Origin: Streptomyces sp. QL37
Lineage (GTDB): Bacteria > Actinomycetota > Actinomycetes > Streptomycetales > Streptomycetaceae
Assembly: GCF_002941025.1 (NCBI RefSeq)
Contig: NZ_PTJS01000001.1
Location: 3,348,001 to 3,412,000, forward strand
Length of the DNA: 64,000 nucleotides
Direction: 5' to 3'
The notes under the pieces were generated by a model, which was given only the letters and a program-made list of their open reading frames with translations, had not been told where the DNA came from and ran no database searches. The number at the start of each line of letters is the position of its first letter. Within the stretch, counting starts at the first letter, position 1. The position numbers and the translations under genes were made by a program. Positions 52,362 through 64,000 of this stretch are shown here, in pieces.

Positions 52362-53154
52362 CACCACCGACACCCGTGTGCCCACCGTCGTCGTCGACGA
52401 CGTCCACATCACCTACACGGTGAACGGCGCCCGCACCGGGAAGGGCAGCGCCACCTCCGCCCTCAACAGGATCGTGTCGCGCCGGCAGCCTCGGGGCGCC
52501 CGCCAGGTGCACGCGGTGAAGGGCGTGAGCTTCGCCGCGTACAAGGGTGAGGCCATCGGCCTGATCGGCTCCAACGGATCCGGGAAGTCGACGCTCCTCA
52601 AGGCGATCGCGGGGCTGCTGCCCGCGTCGAAGGGCCGGGTCCACACCCAGGGCCAGCCCTCGCTGCTCGGCGTGAACGCCGCCCTGATGAGCGATCTGAC
52701 CGGGGAGCGCAACGTCGTGCTCGGCGGTCTGGCCATGGGCATGACGCGTGAGCAGATCCGCGAGCGCTACCAGGACATCGTCGACTTCTCCGGCATCAAC
52801 GAGAAGGGCGACTTCATCACCCTGCCCATGCGGACCTACTCCTCCGGCATGGGCGCCAGGCTCCGCTTCTCCATCGCGGCCGCCAAGAGCCATGACGTGC
52901 TGCTGATCGACGAGGCCCTGTCCACCGGGGACGCGAAGTTCCAGCGGCGCAGCAAGGACCGGATCATGGAGCTCCGCGAGGAGGCCGGCACGGTCTTCCT
53001 GGTCAGCCACAGCAACAGGTCGATCACCGAGACCTGCGACCGGGCGATCTGGCTGGAGGCGGGCACCCTGCGGATGGACGGACCGGCCAAGGAGGTCGTG
53101 GCCGCCTACGAGGAGTTCACCGGACCCGCGAAGCCCAAGCAGGCCAGGAAGTGA
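52354..53154 (+). CDS. ABC transporter ATP-binding protein of polymer exporter (TagH-like)
   Basis: A 266-residue ATPase. Walker A is GLIGSNGSGKSTLLKAIAGL, the Q-loop region SLLGVNAALMSDLTGERNVV is typical of the TagH/Wzt group, the signature is YSSGMGARLRFSIAAA, Walker B DVLLIDEALSTGD, and the switch His lies in FLVSHSNRSI. An extra segment near residues 25-50 (RTGKGSATSALNRIVSRRQP) is common in actinobacterial TagH. There is no long C-terminal extracellular domain as in Bacillus TagH. It pairs with the permease (8-bp overlap), giving the export step of the wall-glycopolymer locus. A strong hairpin follows the stop. Confidence 0.94.
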   Translation: MADTTDTRVPTVVVDDVHITYTVNGARTGKGSATSALNRIVSRRQPRGARQVHAVKGVSFAAYKGEAIGLIGSNGSGKSTLLKAIAGLLPASKGRVHTQGQPSLLGVNAALMSDLTGERNVVLGGLAMGMTREQIRERYQDIVDFSGINEKGDFITLPMRTYSSGMGARLRFSIAAAKSHDVLLIDEALSTGDAKFQRRSKDRIMELREEAGTVFLVSHSNRSITETCDRAIWLEAGTLRMDGPAKEVVAAYEEFTGPAKPKQARK

Positions 53155-53156
53155 CG

Positions 53157-53195
53157 CGTCCGCCGGACGGGCCGCGCAGGCCCGTCCGGCGGACG
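53157..53195. terminator. Bidirectional terminator between exporter and glutamate dehydrogenase
   Basis: A perfect 17-bp stem, CGTCCGCCGGACGGGCC / GGCCCGTCCGGCGGACG, with a 5-base loop. It lies 2 bp after the TagH-like stop and 31 bp from the convergent glutamate dehydrogenase stop. Confidence 0.92.
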
Positions 53196-53226
53196 GTTGT
53201 GTCGCGGCCCCGTCGGCCGCTCCGGG

Positions 53227-56200
53227 TCAGGCGTGCGTGCGCAGCAGCGTCCGCATCGTCCGCATCGCCACCGACAGGTTCGCCAGGTCGAAGGACTCCG
53301 AGCTCCGGATCTCCTCCAGCGTGGCGCGCGAACGCGCCAGGATCGCCGCGTTCTTCTCCTCCCAGGCCTTGAACCGCTGCTCGGGCGACGACGTGCCGTT
53401 GCCGACGGACAGCACGTCCGACGTGAGCGCGGCGTGCGCGGCGTACAGGTCCTCACGGATGGAGGCGCGGGCCATGGACTGCCAGCGGTCGCCCCGCGGC
53501 AGCTCGATGATCCGGTCCATCAGCTGGGAGATCCCCAGACGGTCCGCGAGGTCGTAGTACACCTCGGCGACGGCCAGCGGGTCCTTGCCCGTGCGATCGG
53601 CGATCGCCACGATGTCCAGCGCCGGGAAGGCCGAGGAGAAGCCCGCCACCCGGCCCGCCAGCTCGGCCGGGACGCCCACGGCCGTGAGCTCGTCGAGGAT
53701 CGACTGGTACCACTCGATGTCGGCGCCCCTGAGGAGCTTGGGCAGCTCGCTCCAGACGCGTTCGACGCCGTCCCGGAAGAACTCGATGGTCTCCGCGATC
53801 GCGACCGGCTGCGGCCGGTTGCCGAGCAGCCAGCGGGAGCCGCGCTCGACGAGCCGGCGCGAGTGCAGCCGGATCCGGGTCTGCACATCGGCGGCCACCG
53901 TGTTGTCGAGCGCCTCCACGGCGTCCCACACCCCGGCGAGGCCGAAGATCTCGCGGGCGGCGGACTGCGCCCGCACGATCTCCTCCAGCGAGGCCCCGGT
54001 CTCCTCACGCAGCCGGTGCAGGAACGTCGAACCACCGCTGTTCACCGTGTCGTTGACCAGCACCGTCGTGATGATCTCGCGGCGCAGCGCATGCCCGTCG
54101 ACCGCCTCGGGGAACCGTTCGCTCAGCTGCTTCGGGAAGTAGGCGTGCACCAGCTTCTGCAGGTGCGCGTCGTCCGGAAGGCTGGTGGAGATCAGCTCCT
54201 CGGCCGCCGTGATCTTGGTGTAGGCGATCAGCACCGCCAACTCCGGCTGGCTGAGCCCCTTGCCGTGGTTCAGCAGCTCACGGATCTGACGGTCGTTCGG
54301 CAGGAACTCCAGGGCCCGGTCCAGGTGCCCGTCGCGGCCGAGCCTGCGCATGAAGCGCTGGTGGGCGTGGAGGAGCGACGGCGCCTGGGCGCAGGCGTTG
54401 GAGAGAGCGACGTTCTGCGCGTAGTTGTTGCGCAGCACGAGCTGTCCGACCTCGTCGGTCATCTCCGCGAGCAGCTTGTTGCGCTGCTTCACGGTCATGT
54501 CGCCCTCACGGACCAGACCGTTGAGCAGGATCTTGATGTTCACCTCGTGGTCGGAGGTGTCCACACCGGCGCTGTTGTCGATCGCGTCGGTGTTGATCCG
54601 GCCGCCGGCCCGGGCGAACTCGATCCGGCCGAGCTGGGTGGCCCCGAGGTTGCCGCCCTCGCCGACGACACGGGCCCGCAGCTCCGCGCCGTTGACCCGG
54701 ATCGCGTCGTTGGCCTTGTCGCCGACGTCGGCGTTCGACTCGGCCGTCGACTTGATGTACGTACCGATGCCGCCGTTCCACACGAGGTCGACCGACGCCT
54801 TGAGGATGTTCTGCATCAGCTCGGCGGGCGTCATCTTCGTGACCTTCGAGTCGATGCCGAGCGCCGCGCGGATGTGCGCGTTGACCGGGATCGACTTGGC
54901 GGAACGCGGGTGGATGCCGCCACCCGCGGAGAGCAGGTCCTTGTCGTAGTCCGCCCAGGAGCTGCGCGGCAGGTCGAACAGGCGGCGCCGCTCGGCGTAC
55001 GAGGTCGCGGCGTCCGGATCCGGGTCGATGAAGATGTGCCGGTGGTCGAAGGCCGCCACCAGCCGGATGTGCTCGGAGAGCAGCATCCCGTTGCCGAAGA
55101 CGTCGCCGGACATGTCGCCGACGCCGACGACGGTGAAGTCCTCGGTCTGGGTGTCGTGGCCCAGCTCGCGGAAGTGCCGCTTCACGGACTCCCAGGCACC
55201 ACGGGCGGTGATGCCCATGCCCTTGTGGTCGTAGCCGGCCGAGCCGCCGGACGCGAACGCGTCGCCGAGCCAGAAGCCGTACGCGACGGCGACGTCGTTG
55301 GCGATGTCGGAGAAGCTCGCGGTCCCCTTGTCGGCGGCGACGACGAGATAGGTGTCGTCCTCGTCGTGGCGGACGACCTCCGCCGGGTGCACGACCTCGC
55401 CCGTCACCATGTTGTCGGTGATGTCGAGCAGCGCCGAGATGAAGATCTTGTAGCAGGCGATGCCCTCGGCGAGCCAGGCGTCACGGTCCACGGCCGGGTC
55501 GGGCAGCTGCTTGGCGACGAAGCCGCCCTTGGCGCCCACCGGCACGATCACGGTGTTCTTGACCATCTGCGCCTTGACCAGGCCGAGGATCTCCGTACGG
55601 AAGTCCTCCCGCCGGTCGGACCAGCGCAGACCGCCGCGGGCGACCTTGCCGAAGCGCAGGTGGACGCCCTCGACGCGCGGGGAGTAGACCCAGATCTCGT
55701 ACGCCGGGCGCGGCGCCGGAAGATCCGGGATGGCCTGCGGATCGAACTTCATCGAGACGTAGTTGTGCGGCTCGTGGTCGTCGGCCAGCTGGAAGTAGTT
55801 GGTCCGCAGCGTGGCCTTGATGACCGTGAGGAAGGACCGCAGGATCCGGTCCTCGTCCAGCGAGGCCACCTGGTCGAGGGCCCCGTCCAGCTCCTCCAGC
55901 AGCCCGTCCGTCAGCTCCGTGCCGGCCTTCTGGCGGGCCGGGGACATCCGGGCCTCGAAGAGGGAGACCAGGAGCCGGGTGGTGTGGACGTTGTTGCGGA
56001 GGGTGTCCTCCATGTAGTCCTGGCTGAAGGTCGAACCCGCCTGGCGCAGGTACTTCGCGTAGGCGCGCAGCACCATGGCCTGACGCCAGTCGAGGCCGGC
56101 GCCCAGCACCAGTGAGTTGAAGCCGTCGTTCTCCGCCTCGCCGGTCCAGATGGCCGCGAAGGCCTCCTGGAAGCGGTCCCGGGCGTCGTCGGCGAGGTAA

Positions 56201-58260
56201 TCGCCGTTGCCCGTGGCCTTCCGGGGCAGGCGCAGCCCGAAGTCGTAGATCCAGGCGTGCGTACCGTCGGCGCAGCGCAGCTCGTACGGACGCTCGTCGA
56301 CGACCTCCACACCGAGCCGCTGGAGCGCGGGGAGGACCGCGGAGAGCGAGACCTGCTCACCCGTCCGGTAGATCTTGAACCTGCGCTCGCCGGGGGCGGC
56401 ACCGACCGGCTCGTACAGGCTGAGCGCGAAGTCCTGGCGCTCGCTCTTGAGCTCTTCGAGATGGACCAGGTCGGCCACGGCGGCACGCGGCGAGTGGTCG
56501 GCCTTGTAGCCCTCGGGGAACGAGTGCGCGTAACGGCGCAGCAGCTCGGCGGCGCGCTCCTCGCCGCACTCGGCCCCCAGCGCCTCCTGGAATCCGTCGG
56601 CCCAGGAGCGGGCGGCCTCGACGAGGCGCGTCTCGATGCGGTCCGCGTCCGCGTCGGTGAGGTGCGGGAGCTCGGTGCCCGGCGGGACCCGGACGACGAA
56701 GTGCAGCCGGGAGAGGATCGACTCCGTGTTCCAGGCCGTGAAGTCGACGCTGGTGCCGCCCAGTTCCTCCTTGAGGATGTCGATCAGGCGGAGCCGCACG
56801 CCGGTGGTGTAGCGGTCACGCGGCAGGTAGACCAGGGCGGAGTAGTAGCGCCCGTACTCGTCCTGGCGCAGGTACAGCCGCAGCCGGCGACGCTCCTGGA
56901 GGTACAGCACGGAGGTGACGATAGAGCGCAGCTGGTCGACGGGGGTCTGGAAAAGCTCGTCGCGCGGGTAGGTCTCCAGGATCTGGAGCAGGTCACGGCC
57001 GTCGTGGCTGTTGGGCGTGAAGCCCGCGCCCTCCAGCACCTCGGCGACCTTGCGGCGCACCACGGGCACCCGGCGCACGGACTCGGTGTACGCGGCGGAG
57101 GAGAACAGGCCGAGGAAGCGACGCTCACCGACGACATTGCCGTCGGCGTCGAACTTCTTCACCCCGACGTAGTCCAGGTAGCTGGGGCGGTGCACGGTCG
57201 CCCTGCTGTTCGCCTTCGTCAGGACGAGGAGCTTGTGCTCCCTGGCCTTGGCGCGGGCGTCCGCGGGCAGCCGGTCGAAGGACGGGCTCACCGGGTGCGC
57301 CTCGTCCTCGGTGTGCTTCGGGTCGGAGCGCAGAATTCCCAGGCCTGTGCCGGGGACGGCCGTCAGGGCGTCGGATTCACGGAGCTCGTACTCCCGGTAC
57401 CCGAGGAAGGTGAAGTGGTCGGCGGCGAGCCAGCGCAGCAGCTCCCGGGCCTCCTCGACCTCCTCGTCGTCCAGCTCGTCGAGCGGCTCGGAGGGGAGGT
57501 CGTCGGCGATCCGCAGGGCGGAGTCGCGCATCTTCTCCCAGTCCTCGACGGTCTCCCGCACGTCGGACAGGACGCGCAGCAGATCGGCGGTGATCTGCTT
57601 CAGGTCCGCGCGGTCCGTCTCCCGGTCGATCTCGACGTGGATCCATGACTCGACGAGCGCGTCGTGCGGCAGCTCGGCCCCGGGCTCCTTACGGCCGCCG
57701 GAACGCTTCGCCCCGTTGTTCCTGGCCGGGTCCGCGAACACCTCGATCAGCTTGCCGGCGACATCGCGCCGGACGACGACCTGGGGGTGGATCACGAGGT
57801 GGATGCCGCGGCCCTGCCGGGACAGCTCGTTGGTGACCGAGTCGACGAGGAAGGGCATGTCGTCGGTGACGACCTCGACGACGGAGTGGCTGTTCGTCCA
57901 GCCGTTCTCCTCGACGGTCGGGGTGTGCACCCGGACGTTCGCGGTGCCCTGCGGGCGGTTCTCGGCGAGCCGGTAGTGGGAGGAAGCGGCCCCGAAGATG
58001 TCGACCGGATCGCGGTCGCTGATGTCCTCCGGAGCGGTGTGCAGGTAGTAGCGCTGGAGATAGGCGAGCAGCGACCTGTGGCCCGAGCGCCCGTCCGGGC
58101 CGGCCTCGGTGGCTTCCTCCGCTTCGCCGTCGGTCCCTTCGGCAGGGTGCACCCGGAGGCCACCTCCCGGGCCGCCGACACCACCGCCCGGACTGTTGTC
58201 AGCTACCCGGGCCGCCCGTGCGAGCAGCTCGGCCTTGGCTTCGTCCAGCTTGGTCTGCAT
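53227..58260 (-). CDS. NAD-specific glutamate dehydrogenase (large, about 180 kDa type)
   Basis: A 1677-residue enzyme of the large GdhB-type family first known from Streptomyces and Pseudomonas; related proteins are 1600-1650 residues. The long N-terminal regulatory half includes LVDSVTNELSRQGRGIHLVI and YYSALVYLPRDRYTTGVRLR. The catalytic half has VHLRFGKVARGGLRWSDRRE (substrate Lys/Arg region), VIVPVGAKGGFVAKQLP and TVVGVGDMSGDVFGNGMLL (dinucleotide binding). It converts glutamate and NAD to 2-oxoglutarate and ammonium, mainly catabolic. The ATG at 58260 has AGGAG about 10 bases upstream. It is monocistronic, convergent with the exporter genes, and its activity is often under kinase or metabolite control in actinobacteria, which cannot be read here. 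Confidence 0.95.
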   Translation of the reverse strand: MQTKLDEAKAELLARAARVADNSPGGGVGGPGGGLRVHPAEGTDGEAEEATEAGPDGRSGHRSLLAYLQRYYLHTAPEDISDRDPVDIFGAASSHYRLAENRPQGTANVRVHTPTVEENGWTNSHSVVEVVTDDMPFLVDSVTNELSRQGRGIHLVIHPQVVVRRDVAGKLIEVFADPARNNGAKRSGGRKEPGAELPHDALVESWIHVEIDRETDRADLKQITADLLRVLSDVRETVEDWEKMRDSALRIADDLPSEPLDELDDEEVEEARELLRWLAADHFTFLGYREYELRESDALTAVPGTGLGILRSDPKHTEDEAHPVSPSFDRLPADARAKAREHKLLVLTKANSRATVHRPSYLDYVGVKKFDADGNVVGERRFLGLFSSAAYTESVRRVPVVRRKVAEVLEGAGFTPNSHDGRDLLQILETYPRDELFQTPVDQLRSIVTSVLYLQERRRLRLYLRQDEYGRYYSALVYLPRDRYTTGVRLRLIDILKEELGGTSVDFTAWNTESILSRLHFVVRVPPGTELPHLTDADADRIETRLVEAARSWADGFQEALGAECGEERAAELLRRYAHSFPEGYKADHSPRAAVADLVHLEELKSERQDFALSLYEPVGAAPGERRFKIYRTGEQVSLSAVLPALQRLGVEVVDERPYELRCADGTHAWIYDFGLRLPRKATGNGDYLADDARDRFQEAFAAIWTGEAENDGFNSLVLGAGLDWRQAMVLRAYAKYLRQAGSTFSQDYMEDTLRNNVHTTRLLVSLFEARMSPARQKAGTELTDGLLEELDGALDQVASLDEDRILRSFLTVIKATLRTNYFQLADDHEPHNYVSMKFDPQAIPDLPAPRPAYEIWVYSPRVEGVHLRFGKVARGGLRWSDRREDFRTEILGLVKAQMVKNTVIVPVGAKGGFVAKQLPDPAVDRDAWLAEGIACYKIFISALLDITDNMVTGEVVHPAEVVRHDEDDTYLVVAADKGTASFSDIANDVAVAYGFWLGDAFASGGSAGYDHKGMGITARGAWESVKRHFRELGHDTQTEDFTVVGVGDMSGDVFGNGMLLSEHIRLVAAFDHRHIFIDPDPDAATSYAERRRLFDLPRSSWADYDKDLLSAGGGIHPRSAKSIPVNAHIRAALGIDSKVTKMTPAELMQNILKASVDLVWNGGIGTYIKSTAESNADVGDKANDAIRVNGAELRARVVGEGGNLGATQLGRIEFARAGGRINTDAIDNSAGVDTSDHEVNIKILLNGLVREGDMTVKQRNKLLAEMTDEVGQLVLRNNYAQNVALSNACAQAPSLLHAHQRFMRRLGRDGHLDRALEFLPNDRQIRELLNHGKGLSQPELAVLIAYTKITAAEELISTSLPDDAHLQKLVHAYFPKQLSERFPEAVDGHALRREIITTVLVNDTVNSGGSTFLHRLREETGASLEEIVRAQSAAREIFGLAGVWDAVEALDNTVAADVQTRIRLHSRRLVERGSRWLLGNRPQPVAIAETIEFFRDGVERVWSELPKLLRGADIEWYQSILDELTAVGVPAELAGRVAGFSSAFPALDIVAIADRTGKDPLAVAEVYYDLADRLGISQLMDRIIELPRGDRWQSMARASIREDLYAAHAALTSDVLSVGNGTSSPEQRFKAWEEKNAAILARSRATLEEIRSSESFDLANLSVAMRTMRTLLRTHA

Positions 58261-58644
58261 GTCCTCTGGCTCCTGTCGCGCGCCGTTGCGTGACGTAGGT
58301 GGAAATGACGACGTACCGCCATGACGCGGGGTATCCGGTCTGACTCGACGCTATGCCGCCTGGGGAGATGTCCGGGACCATATCGGCCATTTTCGGCAGA
58401 GGGCCCGGGACGCGGAGATCACGCATCGCCCGGGTGCTGTGGCACTCCGGGCGCAGGCCGGGGGCTTCGCTGCCCCCGAGGCGTATCGCGCTGATCACCG
58501 CACCAGGCTATCCCTCCCGCACCCACAACCGTCATGAGCCGCTTATGTACAAAAGAAGACCCCGAACTTTGACACTCTGGACATCCCACGGAATCGTCAC
58601 TGCACGTACGGACACACAAAGGACACAGAGGCGAGCAGATCCGC
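58261..58644. promoter_or_regulatory. Upstream region of glutamate dehydrogenase
   Basis: A 384-bp gap. It must hold the minus-strand promoter of the dehydrogenase gene. It is slightly AT-richer near 58540-58620 and has a TTGACA at 58569 on the plus strand with no gene or good -10 behind it. No RNA gene or hairpin of note was seen. Confidence 0.3.
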
Positions 58645-59316
58645 TCAGTCCGCCATCAGCTCGGCCAGCGCGACCGCCTCGGCCAGGGTGTCCACCACGG
58701 GCACTCCCACCGCCTCCAGGCTGCTGCGGCTGTGCGAACCGCCGGTGTAGAGCACGGCGCGGGCACCGACGTGGGCCGCGGCCACGGCGTCGTCCACCGC
58801 GTCACCGATGACCACCGCGGACTCGGGGGCGATGCCCCCGAGCACCTGGAAGTGACGCTCCATGTGCTCGGCCTTGCTGCCGCCGGAAGGGCCCGTACGG
58901 CCGTCGACGCGCACGAAGTGGCGCTCGATGCCGTATCCCCGCACCACCGGGACCAGGTGCTCATGGCCGTACATGCTGAGCAGCGACTGACTGCGGCCCC
59001 CGGCCTGCCAGCGCGCGAGCAACTCCTCGACGCCCTCGGTCAGCCCGCAGGACACCCGCTGCTCGGTGTAGTGCCGGTGGAAGAGGCCGTCCATCCGCTC
59101 CCACTCGGCAGGCGTGGGGAGCCTGCCCATGAGCCGCTCGTAGAACTTGGGTATCGGCACGCAGTACGTCTCGCGGTACTGCTCCAGCGTGAGCGGGGCG
59201 AGGTCGATCTCGGCGAAGGCCGCGTTCGTCGCCCCGAGGACCGCGTGGATGTCGTCGAGCAGTGTGCCGTTCCAGTCCCAGACCAGATGTGTGCGGTGCT
59301 TCCCCGATGTCGCCAT
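58645..59316 (-). CDS. HAD-superfamily hydrolase (phosphoglycolate phosphatase-like)
   Basis: A 223-residue HAD phosphatase. Motif I is LVWDWNGTLLDD, with the nucleophilic Asp and a Trp-Asn variant of the usual DxDGT. Motif II lies in the SLLSMYGHEH region, motif III is the Lys in GGSKAEHMER, and motif IV is SAVVIGDAVDDAVAAAHVGA. The cap domain (residues about 20-90) is helical, as in the phosphoglycolate phosphatase/PpaX group. The ATG at 59316 (MATSGKHRTH) is chosen over a longer reading. Such proteins remove phosphate from small metabolites; the substrate is unknown. Confidence 0.88.
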   Translation of the reverse strand: MATSGKHRTHLVWDWNGTLLDDIHAVLGATNAAFAEIDLAPLTLEQYRETYCVPIPKFYERLMGRLPTPAEWERMDGLFHRHYTEQRVSCGLTEGVEELLARWQAGGRSQSLLSMYGHEHLVPVVRGYGIERHFVRVDGRTGPSGGSKAEHMERHFQVLGGIAPESAVVIGDAVDDAVAAAHVGARAVLYTGGSHSRSSLEAVGVPVVDTLAEAVALAELMAD

Positions 59317-59379
59317 GGGTAGAAAATACTCGCCCGGTACGACAGTCACCCGGGCACGGGCGGCCGCGCGCCCGGCAGG

Positions 59380-59886
59380 TCAGGCGATCAGGCCGGGGAT
59401 CTCCTGGATCCCGAACCACAGCAGCTCGTGGTCCTCCGCGCCGTCCACGGTGAACTGGGCGTCGTCGTCGCCGAGGTCCGCCGCCCCCAGCGCCGCGGCC
59501 GCCGCGGCGACGTCCTTCTCGGCGTCGTCGGCGTCCACGTGCACGGCGGCGGCCTTCGACAGCGCCACCGCCTGCGCGATCCGCACCTCGCCGAGCGATG
59601 TCGCGTCCAGACCGTGGTCCGGGTCGGCGACCGCCGCCCCGTCCGGCACGTCGAGGGCGACGACGACCCGGCGCCTGGTCTCCTCCGGCCGGGCCGCGAG
59701 CAGCCGCAGCGACGCGGAGGCGGCCCGGTTGAGCGCCGCGTACTCCAGCTCCTCGATGTCGTCGGAGACGTACCACTCGCGCAGACCGGGCGTCACGGCA
59801 TAAGCGGTGAGCGGCCCCGGACCGACCTCGCCCGCCCCGTGCACCGAGGCAAGACCGGAGAGGGTCAGGGGGACGTACACACGCAT
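59380..59886 (-). CDS. Conserved actinobacterial protein of unknown function (DUF6912-like)
   Basis: A 168-residue acidic, Ala-rich protein starting MRVYVPLTLSGLASVHGAGE and containing YAVTPGLREWYVSDDIEELE, as in a family found beside secA in Streptomyces. There is no signal peptide, membrane helix or catalytic motif. It lies 63 bp upstream of the HAD gene on the same strand and may be co-transcribed. Family membership is from memory; function is unknown. Confidence 0.75.
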   Translation of the reverse strand: MRVYVPLTLSGLASVHGAGEVGPGPLTAYAVTPGLREWYVSDDIEELEYAALNRAASASLRLLAARPEETRRRVVVALDVPDGAAVADPDHGLDATSLGEVRIAQAVALSKAAAVHVDADDAEKDVAAAAAALGAADLGDDDAQFTVDGAEDHELLWFGIQEIPGLIA

Positions 59887-60160
59887 GGCTGACCGCTTTC
59901 GTAGTCGATGACGCCCTCAGGATACGTGCGACGTCCCCCTTCGGGGCGACCGCTCCGCCCGCCGCTGTCCACCGCGCGACGACCGTCACCCCCGCCGTTC
60001 CCTTGCGGCCGGGGGGCCACCACCCGGATAGGTGATCCCGCCCGGCCCCCGACCGGCCCCCATCGCCGCTTGCGGGGCCGACGACCGGCCCCGTAGAAGA
60101 TCCCCAGCACAAGTTACCGCCCGGTACTCGCCCGGGCTCCGGACAGCAGCCACGGGGGCT

Positions 60161-60583
60161 ATGAGCATGAGCAAGGACAGGACGAGGCCGGCCGGACGAC
60201 GCGACGGCAGCAGGCCGGGCACGGTACCGGCGCAACGGCCCCGGCGGCCACTGCGCCCGCACCAGTGGTTCGCGGAACGCCTGCTCGCCGTCCTCAGCGG
60301 CCAGCGCCCGGTGCACTGGATGCTCGGCCACACCATCGGCGAGGCCTACGACCAGCTCGCCGACCTCGCCCCTGACGCCCCGCTCGGCGCGGGCTGCCGG
60401 CGTCCGGTCGTACGCACCTGCCACGGCACCCAGCCGGCCAACGGCGTGGTCGAGGCCTTCGCCAGCATCGCCACGGGCGAGCAGGTCCGCGCCATGGCCT
60501 TCCGTCTGGAGCAGGGCCCCGACCTCCGCTGGCGCTGCGCCGCGATCGACCTGGGCGGCGAACGGCTCCCGGCGGTGAGATGA
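60161..60583 (+). CDS. Rv3235-family small conserved protein
   Basis: A 140-residue protein. The N-terminal 35 residues are disordered and Arg/Pro-rich (GRRDGSRPGTVPAQRPRRPL). The folded part has QWFAERLLAVLSGQRPVHWM and a C-terminal beta-rich segment ending AIDLGGERLPAV, the pattern of actinobacterial Rv3235-like proteins, which are encoded near secA. ATG codons at 60161 and 60167 are both possible; GGGGG just upstream does not decide between them. The biochemical function is unknown to me. The family was recognised by sequence pattern and position. Confidence 0.75.
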   Translation: MSMSKDRTRPAGRRDGSRPGTVPAQRPRRPLRPHQWFAERLLAVLSGQRPVHWMLGHTIGEAYDQLADLAPDAPLGAGCRRPVVRTCHGTQPANGVVEAFASIATGEQVRAMAFRLEQGPDLRWRCAAIDLGGERLPAVR

Positions 60584-60601
60584 CGGGGCCCGGGCTCACC
60601 G

Positions 60602-60627
60602 AATCAAGCCCGTCCGGCGATTGAGGG
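60602..60627 (+). repeat. Streptomyces-type short intergenic repeat (GTCCGGCGATTGAGG)
   Basis: The sequence around GTCCGGCGATTGAGG, preceded by TCAAGCC, follows the Rv3235-like gene. I recognise this as a short element scattered between genes in many Streptomyces genomes. The rest of the 60584-60819 gap is GC-rich with no gene and leads to the secA terminator. Confidence 0.5.
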
Positions 60628-60771
60628 CACGGCGGCTGCGCCGGGCCCCACGCAGCGCCCCCCATAGGGCCGCGCAGGAGGCCTCTCCGCCCCGGGGGAG
60701 CCCGGGAAGGCCCCAGGGGCCTCTGGGGGCACCCCCACCCCGGAAAACCCCGCAGAAGCCCACCAAACGCA

Positions 60772-60806
60772 CCTGGCCCGGACACCCCAAGGGCATCCGG
60801 GCCAGG
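60772..60806 (-). terminator. secA: Terminator of secA
   Basis: An 11-bp stem, CCTGGCCCGGA / TCCGGGCCAGG, with a 13-base loop, 14 bp beyond the secA stop on the minus strand. Confidence 0.8.
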
Positions 60807-60819
60807 CCAGGCAGGACCG

Positions 60820-63642
<2,823 letters not shown>

Positions 63643-63883
63643 TGAGGCTGGTCTCCTTGCCGGTCGGGCCTGGCACTGGGTCGTGTGATGGACTCTGGCG
63701 CGGGCACGGCAGGTGGGCCCCACCGCAACGGCCATCGTAAGCGAGGACCCCGCCACGTCGGGAGGGCTGCCGCGGCGTTCTCCCCGCCGCACCCTTCCAG
63801 GACAACGGCCGGAGCGGACGGAAGGTGCCGGGAAGCACCGAAAAGTGCACGCGCCCCGTGCTCCCCGTCACCAGAATCCATGC
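63643..63883. promoter_or_regulatory. Divergent region between secA and GNAT gene
   Basis: A 241-bp region with the secA ribosome site (AAGGAG) at its left end and the start of a GNAT gene at its right. Promoters for both should be inside, but none can be assigned by eye. Confidence 0.3.
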
Positions 63884-64000
63884 ATGGAACCCACCACACT
63901 CACCACGGAACGCCTGCTCATGCGCCCCTTCGCGCCCGAGGACGCGGACGCGGTCCACACCGCGTGCCAGGACCCGGACATCCAGCGGTGGACAGTTGTC
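63884..64000 (+). CDS. GNAT-family N-acetyltransferase, N-terminal part (cut by window edge)
   Basis: Thirty-nine codons are visible: MEPTTLTTERLLMRPFAPED, then ADAVHTACQDPDIQRWTVV. The TxRLxLRPxxxxDxxAxxxxxxDPxIxRW pattern is the opening of RimJ/RimL-type acetyltransferases. The acetyl-CoA binding motif lies beyond the window, so the substrate is unknown. Confidence 0.85.
   Translation, partial: MEPTTLTTERLLMRPFAPEDADAVHTACQDPDIQRWTVV

Noticed and set aside
58561..58600. TTGACA at 58569 as a promoter
   Set aside because: There is no matching -10 hexamer at proper spacing and no plus-strand gene downstream.

Overview
The window is a GC-rich (about 72%) stretch of a Streptomyces chromosome. 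The evidence is the very strong GC-ending codon bias, many GTG and TTG starts, four-base start/stop overlaps, and a gene order (prfB, two Ser/Thr kinases, sugar ABC transporter, wall-polymer glycosyltransferases, NAD-glutamate dehydrogenase, secA) that I recognise from Streptomyces core chromosomes. No rRNA, tRNA, CRISPR array or intact mobile element was seen.

Positions 1-18600 look like an accessory secondary-metabolism island. A minus-strand pair (partial AMP-dependent ligase and an Orn/Lys/Arg-decarboxylase-fold enzyme) is followed by an IS701-transposase-like protein without its DDE residues, a GAF-PucR-type regulator and a transaldolase homologue without its Schiff-base lysine. Then comes a tight plus-strand operon (6984-18599): a LysW-type amino-group carrier protein ending in EDWGE, a LysX-type ligase, a shortened DegT-like protein, a full DegT/DnrJ aminotransferase, a LysY/ArgC-type reductase, a LysZ-LysK kinase-peptidase fusion, a two-subunit transketolase, an ATP-grasp ligase, an amidohydrolase and an MFS exporter. 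This is the enzyme set known from vazabitide A-type pathways. There, glutamate on a carrier protein is phosphorylated, reduced to the aldehyde, extended by two carbons, transaminated and released as 2,6-diamino-5,7-dihydroxyheptanoate (DADH). The ATP-grasp ligase then suggests a small peptide-like product. Two divergent promoters of the island carry tandem copies of a TCCGTCA-type heptamer.

Positions 18700-29400 return to the core chromosome: an LAETG sortase substrate with Pro/Glu/Thr repeats, prfB, PkaB- and PkaA-like membrane kinases, and an FHA/EccC-like FtsK-family gene. The middle of that gene (25348-27001) is a patchwork of at least thirteen exact direct and inverted copies of its own flanks, joined at microhomologies. 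This is either an assembly artefact or a template-switching rearrangement.

Positions 29652-33305 encode a sugar-type ABC importer (lipoprotein and two permeases, one with a roughly 150-residue extracellular insert). Positions 33486-53154 form a wall-glycopolymer locus: four large proteins fusing a GT2-type domain to a TagF/TagB-like polyol-phosphate transferase domain, a GT4 glycosyltransferase, two methyltransferases, a TetR regulator and a TagGH-type exporter. Two of the fusion proteins have lost key residues. Positions 53227-64000 hold the large NAD-glutamate dehydrogenase, a HAD phosphatase, two small conserved proteins, secA and the start of a GNAT acetyltransferase.
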